64,000 bases of DNA from assembly GCF_029433105.1 (NCBI RefSeq), contig NZ_JARNTW010000004.1, forward strand, positions 1 through 64,000. Reading direction: 5' to 3'. A program made the position numbers and the translations under genes. Position 1 is the first letter of the stretch, and the number at the start of each line of letters is the position of its first letter. The notes under the pieces were generated by a model, which saw only the letters and a list, made by a program, of their open reading frames with translations, ran no database searches and was not told where the DNA came from. Positions 53,725 to 62,635 of this stretch are shown here, piece after piece. This stretch comes from Runella sp. MFBS21. GTDB taxonomy: Bacteria > Bacteroidota > Bacteroidia > Cytophagales > Spirosomataceae.

Positions 53725-54111
53725 CTAGGCCTTGTTCGGGGGGGGGGAATGAGGCTCTATGTAATGCGGTATAAAGCTATTGATATAGTGGCCAAAGTGA
53801 GAGGTGAAATCCTTTATTTCACCGGTGTGGATAAATCTAAGTTCTGATTGTGGCCAAACAATACCAATACTAAATTCTTCTAAAAAATTATTTTCGCTGT
53901 CACTTTCTGGAAAATTACTCCCTAAGATATTGGCTGCCACCCACTCTAGCATACTTGCTGCTTCGGATAAATCCTTGGTTTGGTGGTAAAATTTTAGGGT
54001 GCTGCCTAAGCTCAAATCTTCGATAGGGTCAATAGACACATTTACCATTTGCAGGAGCAAAATCCAACAAATAAGTCTTCGAAAGTAATATTTGATGCTA
54101 AGTGGTTCCAT
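53725..54111 (-). CDS. Small hypothetical protein with N-terminal hydrophobic segment
   Basis: The protein has 128 residues. Residues 12-27 (LICWILLLQMVNVSID) form a signal or membrane anchor after a basic start; the rest is acidic and polar, with no motif I know. The sequence has the feel of short exported Bacteroidota proteins of unknown function. A run of ten G on the plus strand (53738-53747) lies inside the last ten codons and encodes the SPPP stretch; a change of length there would alter only the tail. Confidence 0.6.
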   Translation of the reverse strand: MEPLSIKYYFRRLICWILLLQMVNVSIDPIEDLSLGSTLKFYHQTKDLSEAASMLEWVAANILGSNFPESDSENNFLEEFSIGIVWPQSELRFIHTGEIKDFTSHFGHYINSFIPHYIEPHSPPPNKA

Positions 54112-54423
54112 GTGTTAGGGCAAATATAAAAAATATTGGATTTTTTTTGCTAACATAATGTTAAAAAAATCCAAATTTTTTAAGATATAAAATCTATGGG
54201 ATATACTCTATTTAATATTAAAGGGGCTGATTTTTGTCTTGGAATTAGTCAATTCTGATGAAAGTCATTCTATTTTAGAGTTCTTGTTGGTAGTTTGGAG
54301 AAAGGTTGAAAAAATCCTATTCAATTTGCAAAAAACGCCGCTGGTTATTTTTATAATTCAAAATACGTTCTATTTTTGTAAGACCTACATGAGCCTATCA
54401 CTTCATCAAAACAATCCAAAATC
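54112..54423. other. 312-bp AT-rich region upstream of pckA
   Basis: This separates the divergent small hypothetical gene from pckA and should hold both promoters. Only the -7-like element at 54371-54378 stands out. I see no palindrome or convincing short gene. Confidence 0.5.
54371..54378 (+). promoter_or_regulatory. TATTTTTG, -7 promoter element candidate for pckA
   Basis: This exactly fits TAnnTTTG and lies 46 bp before the pckA start codon. No clear TTG occurs at the -33 spacing. Confidence 0.45.
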
Positions 54424-56040
54424 ATGACTACTATATTAGAACCCTCTTTGGCCTTGGCCGAAGAGCAAAAGAACAGACTAGGACTAAGTGCCGTACAAAA
54501 AATCTTTTTTAATTTACCGCCTGCGGCATTGATTGAGCAGAGCCTTCTAAATGCAGAAGGTTATCTGGCCGATACAGGTGCCTTGATGGTAGATACAGGC
54601 GTTTTTACGGGCAGGTCACCCCAAGACCGCTTTATCGTTTCTGATGATAAAACAGTGCAATCTGTCTGGTGGAGTGATATAAATATCCCTTTTGATGCCC
54701 AAAAATTTGACGCACTTCATCAAAAAATGTTAGACTATTTGGTCGACAAGAAGGTATACGTACGTCATGGATATGCTTGTGCTCATGCTGATTATCGAAT
54801 CAATATTACGGTTGTTAACACGTGGGCTTGGCACAATTTGTTTTGCCATAATATGTTTCTAAGGCCTAGTGTGGAGGAATTGGCAAAGTTTGAAACTGAA
54901 TTTACGATTATCAATATTCCTGAATTTAAGGCAATACCTCATGTGGACGGGACAAGAAGTGAAAATTTTGCCATTTTGAATCTATCTAAAAATATCATCT
55001 TGATTGGAGGTACGGGCTATGCAGGAGAAATGAAAAAAGGTATATTTTCTGTATTGAACTATAAGCTACCACACGAACGCGGCACGCTTTCGATGCATTG
55101 CTCGGCTAATGTGGGTAAAGAAGGGGATACGGCTTTATTTTTTGGATTATCCGGAACAGGCAAGACCACATTATCGGCAGATGCTAGTCGCGCCCTTATT
55201 GGCGATGATGAACATGGTTGGGCGGATGATGCCATATTTAATTTTGAAGGCGGATGCTATGCCAAAGTAGTGGACTTGAGTCGAGAAAAAGAACCCGAAA
55301 TCTATGATGCAATTCGTTTTGGGACCATTGTAGAAAACACCCGTTTTTTGAAAGGAACGCGTACCATTAATTATGCCGACAGATCCGTAACCCAAAATAC
55401 GCGCACGGCTTACCCCATTGATTTTATACCCAATATCATGCGTCCATCGAAGGGTGATATGCCCCAAAATATATTCTTTTTGGCGGCGGATGCTTTTGGG
55501 GTATTACCGCCTATTGCTCGGCTTACTACGGGTCAGGCTATGTATCATTTTATTTCAGGTTATACAGCCAAAGTAGCTGGCACTGAGATGGGTGTTAAGG
55601 AGCCCCAAGCTACCTTTTCAGCTTGTTTTGGTGCGGCATTTTTGCCGTTACATCCTACTCGCTATGCAGATTTATTAGGTCAAAAAATCAACAAATACCA
55701 AGTGAAAGTATGGCTTATCAATACGGGATGGTCAGGTGGAGGCTATGGAGTAGGGGCAAGGATGAAGTTGGCATATACTAGAGCAATGATTGCGGCAGCT
55801 TTGAAAGGTGAACTAGATGAAGTGGAATTTGTCAAACATCCTATTTTTCAGATGGAAATTCCTACCTCTTGTCCGGGGGTACCTGATGGGTTATTGAACC
55901 CCCGCGATACTTGGGAAAGTGCCGAAGCATATGATCATGCAGCACTCCATTTAGCGGAGCTATTTAGAGAAAACTTTATGAAATTTGAAGACTTTGCAAG
56001 TCCTCAAATATTGGCAGGAGGGCCTATAGGATCTAAATAA
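54424..56040 (+). CDS. pckA: Phosphoenolpyruvate carboxykinase (ATP)
   Basis: The protein has 538 residues and converts oxaloacetate to phosphoenolpyruvate with ATP, the first step of gluconeogenesis. TGRSPQDRFIV (substrate loop), the P-loop GLSGTGKTT (Lys247) and GDDEHGW with INTGWSGGGYG are all present, typical of the ATP-dependent type. Length is normal. The gene is monocistronic, with a promoter-like element upstream and a strong terminator downstream. Confidence 0.97.
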   Translation: MTTILEPSLALAEEQKNRLGLSAVQKIFFNLPPAALIEQSLLNAEGYLADTGALMVDTGVFTGRSPQDRFIVSDDKTVQSVWWSDINIPFDAQKFDALHQKMLDYLVDKKVYVRHGYACAHADYRINITVVNTWAWHNLFCHNMFLRPSVEELAKFETEFTIINIPEFKAIPHVDGTRSENFAILNLSKNIILIGGTGYAGEMKKGIFSVLNYKLPHERGTLSMHCSANVGKEGDTALFFGLSGTGKTTLSADASRALIGDDEHGWADDAIFNFEGGCYAKVVDLSREKEPEIYDAIRFGTIVENTRFLKGTRTINYADRSVTQNTRTAYPIDFIPNIMRPSKGDMPQNIFFLAADAFGVLPPIARLTTGQAMYHFISGYTAKVAGTEMGVKEPQATFSACFGAAFLPLHPTRYADLLGQKINKYQVKVWLINTGWSGGGYGVGARMKLAYTRAMIAAALKGELDEVEFVKHPIFQMEIPTSCPGVPDGLLNPRDTWESAEAYDHAALHLAELFRENFMKFEDFASPQILAGGPIGSK

Positions 56041-56061
56041 GTGCCTTTGTCTTGCTTATTC

Positions 56062-56094
56062 AAAAGCCTACTACCCATTGTAGTAGGCTTTTTT
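56062..56094 (+). terminator. Intrinsic terminator of pckA
   Basis: AAAAGCCTACTA (56062-56073) and TAGTAGGCTTTT (56081-56092) form a 12-bp perfect stem followed by TT, 21 bp after the stop. Confidence 0.9.
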
Positions 56095-56227
56095 GTGAAA
56101 GTCCAAATGTGATAACTTTTAGCTTAAAGCTTCCGAGAAGTAGGATAGTTAGTTGTTTATGGTACAAGAATTGCTGTTTAACTTTGTGAGTTTTTGAAAG
56201 AATTTTAAATCATAATTTCCCTTAATA

Positions 56228-57130
56228 ATGTTTGTTAAAGCTATCAAGCGTGTCAGTGCTTTTACTAGACCTATTCATATCATTACTAGACTATATCAAC
56301 AATCGGAAGTACTTCCTGGGGCGGCTACCATGTTTTTTGTCAACGAAGACGGATATGCAGTAACTTGTAAACACGTCGCGGAGATTATCGTCAATGCAAC
56401 TATGGGTATCACTCAGCAAAATTATAATCAATTTAGAGGACAATCTCATAAGTATTTAAAGGATACCCACAATACCTATCATATACAACGCCTAGAACAG
56501 CAATTCAATTTGGAGTTAGGGACTATCGTCAATCAAAAGGTTAATTTCATCAATTCTTTTAGTAATTTATCGCAAATTGATGTCACTTATCACCCCAAAT
56601 ATGACCTCGCACTTTTACATTTTCAGAGCGATGGCCCTTATTTTTATACTCATTATGCAGAGTTTTTGGCTGATAAACAAGAGTATGAGGTAGGGCGTAG
56701 TTTGTGTCGTTTGGGTTTCCCTTTTTCAGAATTTAGAAACTTCCGTTATAACGCCAATATAGACGATATCGAATGGACGCCTGATGCCCCGCATATTACC
56801 CCCGCTTTTCCAATAGACGGTATTCTGACTCGTTTTATAGGAGACGAAACGGGTTATCCTTATGCTTTAGAAATGAGTACGCCTGGATTGGTAGGTCAGA
56901 GCGGAGGACCTTTGTTTGATACTCACGGGATTATTTATGGAATGCAGCAGTCGACCCGTCATTTGCACTTGGGGTTTGATATGATTAATCAAGATGTATG
57001 GATTGGAACTCACCGAGCCAAAGTCTCAAATCACCCTTTCTTGCATGTAGGAGTGTGTATCAGTGCCGAAATTATCAAAGACTTTTTAAGACAACAAAAT
57101 GTGAAATTTTACCAAAGAAGACCAGAATAA
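56228..57130 (+). CDS. Trypsin-like (S1C fold) serine protease homologue without signal peptide
   Basis: The protein has 300 residues. A catalytic triad is visible: His49 in TCKHVAE, Asp126 in PKYDLALLHF and Ser225 in GQSGGPLF. The overall fold looks like Trypsin_2/HtrA-type proteases, but there is no PDZ domain, no signal peptide and a long insert (about 60-110) between His and Asp. The protein therefore probably acts in the cytoplasm. Similar stand-alone proteins are sometimes effectors or sensors in stress or defence loci, but nothing of that kind is adjacent. It is flanked by the pckA terminator and a convergent SDR gene. Confidence 0.78.
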   Translation: MFVKAIKRVSAFTRPIHIITRLYQQSEVLPGAATMFFVNEDGYAVTCKHVAEIIVNATMGITQQNYNQFRGQSHKYLKDTHNTYHIQRLEQQFNLELGTIVNQKVNFINSFSNLSQIDVTYHPKYDLALLHFQSDGPYFYTHYAEFLADKQEYEVGRSLCRLGFPFSEFRNFRYNANIDDIEWTPDAPHITPAFPIDGILTRFIGDETGYPYALEMSTPGLVGQSGGPLFDTHGIIYGMQQSTRHLHLGFDMINQDVWIGTHRAKVSNHPFLHVGVCISAEIIKDFLRQQNVKFYQRRPE

Positions 57131-57281
57131 AAATGGGGTAATTTGAAAATGTGTCAATCATTGCAGCGAATCGCTTCAGAATGATTCTGGCAAGTGGTTG
57201 ACAATTAAGGTTTTGGTGAGATTTTAAGCCCTCAAGTTGCTACATTTTCAAATTATTTAATTGTTCTCGCAGTCCCGATAT

Positions 57282-58085
57282 TTATTTCAAACCATAATTT
57301 CCTCTTAGCAAATACTCAAAAAATCGGCTAGGTAGGAAGCGTTTGAGCCAGAGCGAAAACTTTTGGAGAAAAGGCCCTGCAATGTAATGAATCTGGGGAG
57401 TAGAGCTATTAATCGCTTTTTCGATGATTTTGGCGATATAAATAGGGTCTTCGGCAGTGCTTACCTCATGATTGACGATTGTATTCATATGAGCTACCAA
57501 TTGCCGATAGGGAGAAGAAGGCAAAGGCTTGGCTACAAGACGATTGGAGTTGATATTGGTACGGACATCACCCGGTAAAACACTGCATGCTCGAATCCCG
57601 AAAGGTTTGAGTTCGATACTCAATGTTTCGGTCAAAATCTCGACAGCTGCTTTGCTTGCGCTATAGATTCCTCGGAAGGGAAGCCCCATTCGTCCTGCAA
57701 TCGAACCTACATTGATGATAAGTCCATTATTTTGTTTGCGCATTGCCGGCAATACCGCTCTACAAGTACGTAGTACCCCTAGAACATTAGTATCAAAAAC
57801 CCGGTCAATCATTTCGTCGGGGACTTCTTCCAATGCCCCTATGATTCCAAGACCAGCATTATTTATTAAAATATCGATTTTATCTTCTTGTTGGAGTAAT
57901 TGGTTTACAGCTTTATAGACAGAGGCTTCGTCATTTACATCCATAAGAAGCGTTTGGAAAGGCACTCTTTCTGTAAAAACCTTACGACTCGTACCATATA
58001 CTTTATGGCCTTTTTGGGTGAGGTATTCGGCCGTGACACGGCCAATTCCTGAGGAGGCACCCGTGATTAAAATGATTTTGGACAT
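57282..58085 (-). CDS. Short-chain dehydrogenase/reductase
   Basis: The protein has 267 residues of the classical SDR type. The cofactor motif GASSGIG (8-14), NNAG and the active-site YSASK (Tyr141, Lys145) are present, with IINVGSIAG supplying Ser. It reduces or oxidises an unidentified alcohol or ketone with NAD(P)H. The C-terminal LKRFLPSRFFEYLLRGNYG may be membrane-associated. It follows the XRE regulator gene by 56 bp on the same strand, so it may be co-regulated. Confidence 0.9.
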   Translation of the reverse strand: MSKIILITGASSGIGRVTAEYLTQKGHKVYGTSRKVFTERVPFQTLLMDVNDEASVYKAVNQLLQQEDKIDILINNAGLGIIGALEEVPDEMIDRVFDTNVLGVLRTCRAVLPAMRKQNNGLIINVGSIAGRMGLPFRGIYSASKAAVEILTETLSIELKPFGIRACSVLPGDVRTNINSNRLVAKPLPSSPYRQLVAHMNTIVNHEVSTAEDPIYIAKIIEKAINSSTPQIHYIAGPFLQKFSLWLKRFLPSRFFEYLLRGNYGLK

Positions 58086-58141
58086 TTGAGGGTTTTATCG
58101 CTAATGGTTAAGAGATCCTCATTGGTGAGTCACTTGCCATT

Positions 58142-59128
58142 TTACTTCTTGATTCGATTCAGTTCCTCTTGCATCTGATTCACCAGATGTTTAAGATGGT
58201 CCAAAGATACGGTGGGTTCGGGCAAAACAGTACTAAAAAATGCTTTAATTTCCCATACTTCCATTACATCTTTAAGGGGTACTTCAAAAGTAGGTATGCT
58301 AGCATTGTCGGAGCTTAGCAGAAGCGTTCCTTTGATTTTGACTTGATTGTATACTCTCCTACACACTACTCCTAGATTTCGAGCCACCATTATATAGATT
58401 TTGCCGTCGGCAATGTCGTACCAATTGTTGATATAATGGCCCACTAACAAGGCTCGTGGAACCACAAAATCTTCACCCGATTCGAAGGCGCGATAAGTAC
58501 CTTCTGCCAAGAGCGGAAATTGAAAGGTGGGAAGCCGCTTGAGATAGTCTCCTTGATTGAACTTATCTGCATAATTTTTGAAATCGCTACGTCGGACGTA
58601 TTGAATCGTAGGAGAATTGCTTTTTTCGGTTTCGATAGTGGGTGTCTGATTGATGTGAGCGCCACTGGTATTTTCATAGACATTATTGAAGGAAGGTGTC
58701 TGAAAAACGGGTGGCGGCGTAGCAACTATTTTTGGTGGTTCAGGTGGTACAACAGGCTTAGGAGCAGCTACTACTGTTGGGGCGGGGCGAGACGTTGAGC
58801 TAGGCGTATAATACTGCTCAAAAATACTTGACAGTGTTTGAGGTTCGGTGGGTGTAGGTTCAGCTACCAATGGAGTGTGGGAGGGCTTATCCATCGGGAT
58901 TAGGTTGGGCGTCTCCCGGATTTTGCGAAGATCCTTTTTTAGCAAATCATCCACTGATACACTAAAAAGCTTCGACATAGCCTTGAGTACATCAATGTTT
59001 GGATTGGCGCGTTGTTCTTCATAAGCTCCTACCGACGCTCGTTTGATGCCTACACGGCGAGCAAACTGGTCTTGGGTAAGTCCGTGCAATTTGCGCAGAT
59101 ACTTCATGTTGTCGCTGACAATACTCAT
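58142..59128 (-). CDS. XRE-family regulator with proline-rich linker and S24-like C-terminal domain
   Basis: The protein has 328 residues. The N-terminal helix-turn-helix (about 8-62, LRKLHGLTQDQFARRVGIKRASVGAYEEQ) is of the Cro/CI type. Residues 75-165 are a Pro/Thr/Val-rich linker. The C-terminal part (about 185-290, from FPLLAEGTYRAFESGEDFVVP) resembles the LexA/S24 fold of phage-type repressors but lacks the GDSM catalytic Ser segment, so self-cleavage is unlikely. Twin 11-bp palindromic sites lie 18-54 bp upstream, consistent with autoregulation. It may control the SDR gene downstream and the divergent aldehyde dehydrogenase (inference). Confidence 0.82.
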   Translation of the reverse strand: MSIVSDNMKYLRKLHGLTQDQFARRVGIKRASVGAYEEQRANPNIDVLKAMSKLFSVSVDDLLKKDLRKIRETPNLIPMDKPSHTPLVAEPTPTEPQTLSSIFEQYYTPSSTSRPAPTVVAAPKPVVPPEPPKIVATPPPVFQTPSFNNVYENTSGAHINQTPTIETEKSNSPTIQYVRRSDFKNYADKFNQGDYLKRLPTFQFPLLAEGTYRAFESGEDFVVPRALLVGHYINNWYDIADGKIYIMVARNLGVVCRRVYNQVKIKGTLLLSSDNASIPTFEVPLKDVMEVWEIKAFFSTVLPEPTVSLDHLKHLVNQMQEELNRIKK

Positions 59129-59145
59129 AACGGCTTTGATAAAAA

Positions 59146-59182
59146 TTTTAGTAAAAGTACAGAAAATTCAGTTTTACTAAAA
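59146..59182. promoter_or_regulatory. Twin operator-like palindromes upstream of the XRE regulator
   Basis: TTTTAGTAAAA (59146-59156) and TTTTACTAAAA (59172-59182) are perfect reverse complements, and each is itself a palindrome around its middle base. Their centres are 26 bp apart, about 2.5 helical turns, and 23 and 49 bp from the regulator start. The rest of the 246-bp divergent region shows nothing else definite. Confidence 0.6.
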
Positions 59183-59374
59183 ACTCATAAGAATTCTATT
59201 TTAAATGGTATTTTTGGGAGATTTTGATGTTCTATAAATGCGCTAATAATGAGCTTATTGGCACTAAATATCGTTGTGGCGCCGTTTTTGGTTGGAAGAA
59301 TTGGTTTTAAGGAATATTTCGCTCATCACAAAATTTGAAAATATTGAGATTTTTTCTCTGAAAATCAGATAGTT

Positions 59375-60805
59375 ATGCTTGTAGACAACACCTCGCTCGT
59401 ATCCGTGGCTGACTTTAAACGTGTTTTTGATGAACAACGAAAGAATAGTCACAAAATCGCTTTGACAGATGCCAAAGAACGCATCGAAAAACTAAAACGA
59501 ATGCAGGACTATATCATGTCGCATTTGGAAGAAATAGAAAAAGTCATGTATAAAGACTTTCGGAAGCCTGCCGTTGAAGTACAAGTGGCTGAAGTGTATA
59601 GTGTGACTTCTGAGATTAAATTTGCATGTAACAATTTAAAACGTTGGATGAAACCCCAAAGAGTACCTACTCCCATAGGGCTCATTGGAACATATAATTA
59701 TATCAAGCACGAACCCAAAGGTAATGTACTTATCATTTCTCCTTGGAATTATCCTTTTTCATTGGCAATCAAGCCTTTGGTGGCGGCGGTGGCTGCTGGA
59801 AATGTGGTAATGCTGAAGCCGTCCGAGCTTACACCGCATACTTCGGGTTTTATAAAAAACATGATTGAAGAACTCTTCCCCCAAAATGAAGTAGCAGTAT
59901 TTGAGGGAGAGGTAGAAGTGGCCACTGAACTCTTGAAATTGCCCTTCAATCATATCTTTTTTACAGGTATGCCCACCGTTGGGAAAGTAGTGATGCGAGC
60001 AGCTGCAGAGTATTTGGCGTCGGTTACGCTAGAGTTGGGAGGGAAATCACCCAATATCATTGATGAAACGGCTGATGTCAAAAAAGCAGCCTATGCTACA
60101 GCTTGGAGTAAATGCTTTAATAATGGGCAGACCTGTATTGCAGTGGATTATGTCATGATTCATACTTCTCAAAAGGAGGCTTTTATAGGTGCCTATCGAG
60201 AGGCAATCCAACAAATGCTCAATCCTGAAAGTAAAGGAATAGAGCAATCAGAAAGTTATGCTCGTATTGTGAATAGACGGCATTTTAGACGGGTAAAAAG
60301 CTATATTGAGGATGCTCTCGAAAAAGGGGCAGAAATCGAATTGGGTGGAAAAATGATTGAAGCCGAGAATTTTATAGAGCCTACTGTTTTGACAGGCGTG
60401 CATGACGATATGCAAATCATGCAAGAAGAGATTTTTGGCCCTGTATTGCCCATTATTACATATGAGCAAAAAGAAGAGGTCGTCGCCTATATCAACGGTA
60501 AAGAAAAGCCACTAGCACTTTATATTCAGAGCAAAAATCCCCAAAATATTGATTATTTTTTGAATAATACTCGGGCGGGCGATTCGGTAATCAACGATTT
60601 GATGCTGCAATTTAGCCATCCAGAATTACCTTTTGGGGGTGTCAACAATAGTGGTATAGGTAAAGCAAATGGCTTTTTTGGCTTCAAAGAAATGAGTAAT
60701 CTTAGAGGGGTATCTAAACGGCAGTTTGGAGCGATGAAGTTTTTGTATCCTCCTTATCATGAAAAAGTAAAACGTATAGTGGACTTAATTGTCAAATATT
60801 TTTAG
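59375..60805 (+). CDS. Aldehyde dehydrogenase (class 3-like)
   Basis: The protein has 476 residues. The catalytic Cys254 is in NNGQTCIAV and the general base Glu220 in ELGGKSPN; the cofactor loop SPWNYPF and the C-terminal PFGGVNNSGIGKANG are also typical. It matches the fatty/aromatic aldehyde dehydrogenases that act on medium-chain substrates, with a hydrophobic C-terminal tail (RIVDLIVKYF) that could touch the membrane. It is divergent from the XRE regulator gene and may be its target. The specific substrate is not visible from sequence. Confidence 0.94.
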   Translation: MLVDNTSLVSVADFKRVFDEQRKNSHKIALTDAKERIEKLKRMQDYIMSHLEEIEKVMYKDFRKPAVEVQVAEVYSVTSEIKFACNNLKRWMKPQRVPTPIGLIGTYNYIKHEPKGNVLIISPWNYPFSLAIKPLVAAVAAGNVVMLKPSELTPHTSGFIKNMIEELFPQNEVAVFEGEVEVATELLKLPFNHIFFTGMPTVGKVVMRAAAEYLASVTLELGGKSPNIIDETADVKKAAYATAWSKCFNNGQTCIAVDYVMIHTSQKEAFIGAYREAIQQMLNPESKGIEQSESYARIVNRRHFRRVKSYIEDALEKGAEIELGGKMIEAENFIEPTVLTGVHDDMQIMQEEIFGPVLPIITYEQKEEVVAYINGKEKPLALYIQSKNPQNIDYFLNNTRAGDSVINDLMLQFSHPELPFGGVNNSGIGKANGFFGFKEMSNLRGVSKRQFGAMKFLYPPYHEKVKRIVDLIVKYF

Positions 60806-60877
60806 TAAAAATAGTCTTAAGGGCTGGCCAAGAAGATTTTGTGTACTAGCCCTTAATACTATACCAATGAGTGCTTT

Positions 60878-61303
60878 TTATTCAAAAAAAGCTTGATTGA
60901 TACGTCCTACGTAGCCACCTGTCATTGAGGCAATACAACGCCCAAGATTGGGATAAAGATTGAGCAAACTAAGACTAGAAATAGGTTTCCAAGATACCTC
61001 CAATGCAGAGGTATGGGAAGGATTGAGCATGGGTATGCCCCCAATAATCTGCGCCTGAAATACACAATGCAGCACATCTTCTTTGGTGGGAGATAGCAAT
61101 ACTTCTCCAGCCATGAGCATTTCACCGATTTCGGTATCTATTCCCAATTCTTCGTTTAGTTCGCGTTCTACGGCTTGAACGAGCGTTTCGCCGGGGTCAG
61201 GGTTGCCACCAGGCAAAGCAAATACATCATTGCCACTGTAATTGTAGCGTAGCAAGAGCACATGATTGTTTTCGATAATTAATGCTGAAGGTCTTACTTT
61301 CAT
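60878..61303 (-). CDS. NUDIX hydrolase
   Basis: The protein has 141 residues with one Nudix domain. The box GGNPDPGETLVQAVERELNE continues ELGI and fits G-x5-E-x7-R-E-U-x-E-E-x-G-U. It hydrolyses a nucleoside diphosphate linked to another group; the exact substrate is unknown. It is 16 bp downstream of the TPM gene and may share its transcript. Confidence 0.9.
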   Translation of the reverse strand: MKVRPSALIIENNHVLLLRYNYSGNDVFALPGGNPDPGETLVQAVERELNEELGIDTEIGEMLMAGEVLLSPTKEDVLHCVFQAQIIGGIPMLNPSHTSALEVSWKPISSLSLLNLYPNLGRCIASMTGGYVGRINQAFFE

Positions 61304-61319
61304 AGATTATACTTCTATA

Positions 61320-62090
61320 TTAATAGTCACCACCGGCGCCGCCACCGCCAAAGTCTCCACCTCCAAATCCTCCAAAGCTGCTACCTCCTCCGCCGCTGCT
61401 TCCCCAGTTGCCAGAAGAACTTCCCCAGCCCGAATAAGTGGTATAAGGATACCAACCTCCGCCGCGGTTGCGCATGCCTCCACCGCCTTTGTTGGAGCGT
61501 GAAATAATGATGATTAATATAATAAAGAAAATAATCAAAAACACAATCAAAGCCCCAGAAATTTCGCCATCACCATTTTCACTGCCGTCTGCTTTGTATT
61601 CGCCAGTGGCATATTTGATGATTTCGCTGGTGCCTTGGTCGAGACCACGATAGTACATTTGGTTTTTGAAATCAGGCGAAATGACATCCCTTATGATTCG
61701 CTTTGCAATCACGTCAGGAATCGCCCCTTCTAAACCTCGCCCCGTAGCAATGAAAATCTTGCGGTCGTCGGTAGCCCAGAGGAGTACCAGACCATTGTCT
61801 TTGTCTTTCTGACCTACCCCCCATCGGCGGCCAAGCTCAAAAGCATAATCACCTGCGGGATAAGGCTGCGTAGTTTTGACGACGACTACCGTGATTTGGG
61901 TAGAAGTGGAGTCGTTGTAAGCACGAAGTTTTTGTTCGAGAGTTTCTAATTCAGTTCGGTTGAGCATGCCCACATAGTCATTGACCAAGCGCTTGGGCGA
62001 CATAGGGTCGGGAATATTCTGAGCTCTTAGGAGCAAGTTGGAACAACAAAAAAGAAAGATAAAAAGTAGATAACGCATAGGGCTTGACAT
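61320..62090 (-). CDS. TPM-domain membrane protein (YgcG family)
   Basis: The protein has 256 residues from the start at 62090, giving a signal peptide MSSPMRYLLFIFLFCCSNLLLRAQ; the frame is open to 62174, but that overlaps the upstream gene. The TPM domain (about 30-150; VNDYVGMLNRTELETLEQKLRAYNDSTSTQI then ATDDRKIFIATGRGLEGAIPD) faces the periplasm. A transmembrane helix (about 185-205) and a Gly/Ser-rich tail (GGGGSSFGGFGGGDFGGGGAGG-like) end it. This arrangement with LemA and a second TPM gene is widespread; membrane quality control or phosphatase-like roles are proposed, but the function is unclear. Confidence 0.9.
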   Translation of the reverse strand: MSSPMRYLLFIFLFCCSNLLLRAQNIPDPMSPKRLVNDYVGMLNRTELETLEQKLRAYNDSTSTQITVVVVKTTQPYPAGDYAFELGRRWGVGQKDKDNGLVLLWATDDRKIFIATGRGLEGAIPDVIAKRIIRDVISPDFKNQMYYRGLDQGTSEIIKYATGEYKADGSENGDGEISGALIVFLIIFFIILIIIISRSNKGGGGMRNRGGGWYPYTTYSGWGSSSGNWGSSGGGGSSFGGFGGGDFGGGGAGGDY

Positions 62091-62130
62091 CACTCTCTCT
62101 ATAAAAACGAGCCAAGTGATAAATGTGAAG

Positions 62131-62565
62131 TTAACCAAAAGAAATATCATCAGAAAGCTCATTGATATCGTCATCTTGACGAGGGAAGTACGTTTTGAGC
62201 TGTTGGCCTGCTTTTTCGATGCCTTTACTCAGCCCAAGGGCAAACTCCTGTTTCGAAAAGTGACTTCGCATCAAATCACGGGTACTGTTCCAAAAATCGT
62301 CAGGAACACGCTCATTGATGCCTTTGTCGCCTATTACCGCAAATTTACGATCTTCATAGGCTAAATAAAACAACACACCGTTTTTGAGTTCAGTACGATT
62401 CATACCCAACTCTGCAAATACTTCTTTGGCGCGTTCTATCACATCTGGCTCCAAGGATTTTCCTTCAATATGCACTCTTATTTCGCCAGAGGTAGCTAGT
62501 TCTGCTTGGCGGATAGCCTCTAAGATTTGCTCTTGTGCGGAGGCTGATAAAAAGAAATGTTCCAT
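62131..62565 (-). CDS. Stand-alone TPM-domain protein
   Basis: The protein has 144 residues comprising one TPM domain with no clear signal peptide or membrane helix. Typical motifs are ELATSGEIRVHIEGK near the start, VLFYLAYEDRKFAVIGDKGINERVP, and SKGIEKAGQQLKTYFP at the end. It lies between LemA (upstream, 70 bp) and the larger TPM protein (downstream, 40 bp). These three probably work as one unit. Confidence 0.9.
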   Translation of the reverse strand: MEHFFLSASAQEQILEAIRQAELATSGEIRVHIEGKSLEPDVIERAKEVFAELGMNRTELKNGVLFYLAYEDRKFAVIGDKGINERVPDDFWNSTRDLMRSHFSKQEFALGLSKGIEKAGQQLKTYFPRQDDDINELSDDISFG

Positions 62566-62635
62566 ACTGAAAAAGAGATTGCGGATTGAGCAGACTCTGC
62601 TTCAATCCGCAAATGATAAAATAAATTAAGACTAC

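Noticed and set aside
54239-54427. 62-residue plus-strand frame just before pckA
   Set aside because: It overlaps the pckA start and spans the promoter-like element; its composition looks random and it has no motif.
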